DNA of 64,000 bases from Adineta vaga (taxonomy: Eukaryota > Rotifera): positions 186,001 to 250,000 of the forward strand of contig CP075497.1 of the NCBI GenBank assembly GCA_021613535.1, given 5' to 3'. Position numbers and translations under genes: made by a program. Below the pieces are notes generated by a model that searched no databases, was not told where the DNA came from, and worked only from the letters and a program-made list of their open reading frames with translations. Of this stretch, positions 61,741 to 64,000 are shown piece after piece. Each line of letters begins with the position of its first letter. Position 1 is the stretch's first letter.

Positions 61741-62187
61741 TTACGAACTAATGTATATTTTTATCCTTATCATGTGTGTATTATTTCCATTGATTTTCTA
61801 ACTTCATTTCCATCATTAATATTTGATTTTGTTTTTATATTTGTCTATATTATGTCTATTTCTTCTCACTTTCTTGAGAAAACCTTTTGAAGATTGTTCT
61901 TGTAGTTTTTCTTCTTTCATATTTGAAAATGATTTTCTTTTCTATTCTATACGAAAGAAATTAATAATTGTTATATTTTCATTTCTAGTTGTGAAAATAA
62001 TCTTCTTTCTTTCTATTCCTATTTTAATTTTATTGTCAATCATTGTTATTCTTATCAACATATATAATAAAGAAAGAAGATAAGAAGCTCGAACCGATTG
62101 AAAGCATTCTTTATGCACTAAATAACTTTTTGATTTGATAGCATCTTATTCAAACTTCTAGATAGTACACAAACATTACTATTAGCA
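61741..62187. other. spacer between the two transposon genes
   Basis: T-rich, about 450 bp. A hydrophobic 86-codon frame at 61823-62083 has no ATG at its beginning and looks like chance translation of T-rich 3' UTR. Presumably holds the polyadenylation region of the first gene and the promoter of the second. Confidence 0.5.
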
Positions 62188-64000
62188 ATGGACATATCAG
62201 AATCTAATAGAAAATTCTTGTTGAATATTTTCCAATATATTGCACCATCACATATAGCTTTATTCTTACGTCTTATTAGACTGTATCCAATGAATATTCT
62301 CAACGATAATAGGAAGAGAGAACAAACGATTTTGACTATTGTTAATGAAGTTACTGGTAATAACTATCAAGCCGATATTTGGCCAAACATCATGTCGATT
62401 AATCGTCTACCAGAGTTAGTTGAACAAGTTCTACTCAATGATGAACATCAACGATTATTATCGGCTATTGAAAAGTTACAAACAAGATTTGAATTACAAC
62501 CACATCGTTTTCGAATCTATCAACTACTTCCAAAAATCAAAATATGTGTTATATGTGGAAATCAATTGGGAGAAGCCATTTTCGATGAAATATGCATTAT
62601 TATAGGTCGTACTAATATAAATCATGGAGTACTTTATAAGAATGAATGCTGTAATATTGTTTATAAATATGGACATGCACGCAATCGACGAACACGTGAA
62701 AGATTTGTTGTACCAAATGCAATATTCAAACAAGAATATATTCATTTATTCGATCATTTAATATATGAACGCTTATTGTTAATTGGATTTACTAATCTTA
62801 TTCAACAAGCGGCATCGAACTTTCAAACATATACAAGTGCAACTAACGCTGATATTGATCAAAATCGACATTTTAATGAACAAGATTCTACTCAAGATAA
62901 ACTGCAATCAAAATCGTTTGCATCAGTAAATATTGTTAAATGATTATCGATGAAAAAATTCTCATTTTTTTCGATTATTCTCATATTAGACTTGGATATG
63001 GTTTGAAATATCTCGATATCTATTGTTTATGACTAATTCACAGACCATTCAAATTCCAGATATTATCCAGCGCTTATCTCATGATTTATATTTCGAAGCA
63101 AACAGCCTTTATTTTTATGAACTTTTCGTTAAATTTTGGTCTCGACATGGGCAAGTCAAAGGATGTGAATGTCAAGCCAAAGACACATGTATGCTCAATT
63201 TTGTTTTTGACACACATATGAAGGCGCATCGATTAGTATGTGCATACACTGGATCATGTGATGAATCAATACCAGAATTAGGACCTGTAGCTATTGGCTG
63301 TCCTCGTCCACCACTTCGTTCATCATCAAGTATATTAAAAAATGAATTAGGTATGTACAGAGAAGATTGTTCATAATACAGTTGTTGATTCTATGTATTT
63401 TTTTCTTCGAAGTTAATGATAAGATGAAATGTAAATACTATTGTATAAATCATTACAATCAATCTTTAATTAAAAATGATTCACACGATCCTTTAGTTAC
63501 TGAAGCACTTGAACGAGATCGTATTGCAGATTTATTCGAAGCAAATGATGAATGTACCGTTCATCGTGATGAAGATGATAGAGAACATAAACGACGTACT
63601 GCTGGATTTATGGCTATAGTATCCAATTGTAACATTATCATAGGATGGAATGAAAGTGTTCGTTCTGAAGGAATGCGTCGTAATACTTATCATCTATTAA
63701 AATACCTTCATTTAGGTGGAATATTACCACCAGCTGCTGCATATGATTCAGCATGTACTTTTATTGCATATTTAAAAAATCAATATTGTTTATCAATTCA
63801 ACAATCACCTTATGTCGATGAGTTATTACAAAAAAAATACTGTATTGATAGATTTCATAGACGTAACCATACACGACCTGAATGTAAATCAACGTTATCA
63901 TGTTCACATCCTGATAATCGCCCATTTTTCGATAATGAAAATACACAAGTGTGTGAACAATTATTTTCTCATTTCACAAAACTCAAAGCTACTTTACGAT
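62188..64000 (+). CDS. KDZ-type transposase with cysteine-cluster domain (3' end outside window)
   Basis: Exons 62188-62925, 62990-63350 and 63413 to the edge; introns of 64 and 62 bp (GTAAAT..ATTAG, GTATGT..CGAAG) with matching phases; 562 residues visible. N-terminal half: C120-x2-C123 and C154-C155 plus following basic loop and FKQEYIHLFDHLIYERLL correspond to the cysteine-cluster (CxC) domains associated with KDZ transposases. A second cysteine group is C305, C307, C313. The catalytic part has RRTAGFMAIVSNCNIII (428-443), Y477-D478-x2-C481, H515-x3-H519-x4-C524 and N543-T-x-V-C547-E548-Q, the pattern of the RNase-H-fold KDZ family (D, then HxxxHxxxxC, then E). Family role: DDE-type DNA cutting and strand transfer. 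No stops or frameshifts in the visible part. Confidence 0.8.

Larger units (their letters stand above)
57378..64000 (+). mobile_element. putative KDZ-type DNA transposon with DUF3987-like partner gene (partial)
   Basis: Two genes on the same strand, 0.45 kb apart: a P-loop/DUF3987-like protein (57378-61740) and a KDZ-family transposase (62188 to window end). Neither has a stop or frameshift in the exon model, so the unit looks recently active or under selection. Left and right ends are unknown: no TIR seen at the left and the right side is beyond the window. Whether the two genes form one element is inference from adjacency, orientation, shared AT-rich codon use and intron style. Confidence 0.55.

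Noticed and set aside
61823-62083. Hydrophobic 86-codon membrane peptide
   Set aside because: No ATG start, T-rich composition that automatically yields Phe/Leu/Ile, and position in a presumed 3' UTR.

Overview
The window looks like a bdelloid rotifer chromosome (Adineta/Rotaria-like). Five features support this. Spliceosomal introns of about 45-70 bp interrupt most real genes. There are large-family genes typical of bdelloids (ADP-ribosyltransferase plus kinesin-light-chain TPR, F-box/LRR). There is an endonuclease-less Penelope-like (Athena-type) reverse transcriptase with its own intron. Many short TGTGGG/TGAGGG tracts resemble the bdelloid telomere repeat. The DNA is AT-rich throughout. 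This is inference from content; no species marker is present.

Layout. 1-7.5 kb: an inosine-uridine nucleoside hydrolase-like gene, a decayed secreted LRR gene and a glutathione S-transferase-like gene, in long AT-rich spacers. 7.8-11.2 kb: a 5'-truncated Penelope-like element (PLE). It has a broken RT with an intron at the YIDD motif, a small frameshifted three-exon ORF and a hammerhead ribozyme core, and telomere-like tracts of opposite polarity lie on either side. 11.5-14.05 kb: a ten-exon gene for a type I membrane protein with signal peptide, ectodomain, Thr-rich stalk and one membrane helix. 16.3-19 kb: a complete piggyBac transposon (15-bp TIRs, TTAA on both sides, intact 569-aa transposase) inserted in an older transposon-like ORF. 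21.5-23.4 kb: an F-box protein. 25.1-28.5 kb: a broken ART-TPR gene. 29.5-30.9 kb: a shortened, frameshifted Sec61-alpha paralogue. 31.7-32.75 kb: the 3' part of a second ART-TPR gene.

32.85-55.4 kb is one tandem satellite array (65-bp monomer, 73-bp long form, roughly 330-350 copies by length) with nested higher-order organisation. It begins within about 100 bp of the truncated second ART-TPR gene. One strongly diverged monomer lies 1.1 kb beyond its right edge.

57.4-64 kb holds the most unusual content: two co-oriented, intron-containing genes 0.45 kb apart. The first, which I resolve into 15 exons with consistent phases (1203 aa), carries a Walker A motif and a DUF3987-like P-loop/helicase region, a long low-complexity middle and a basic nuclear-type tail. 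The second is a KDZ-type transposase with an N-terminal cysteine-cluster domain, running off the window end. Together they look like a large DNA transposon, or its domesticated remnant, that pairs a KDZ transposase with a primase/helicase-type NTPase.

All gene models were built by eye from reading frames, splice signals and remembered family motifs; no alignments or searches were run.
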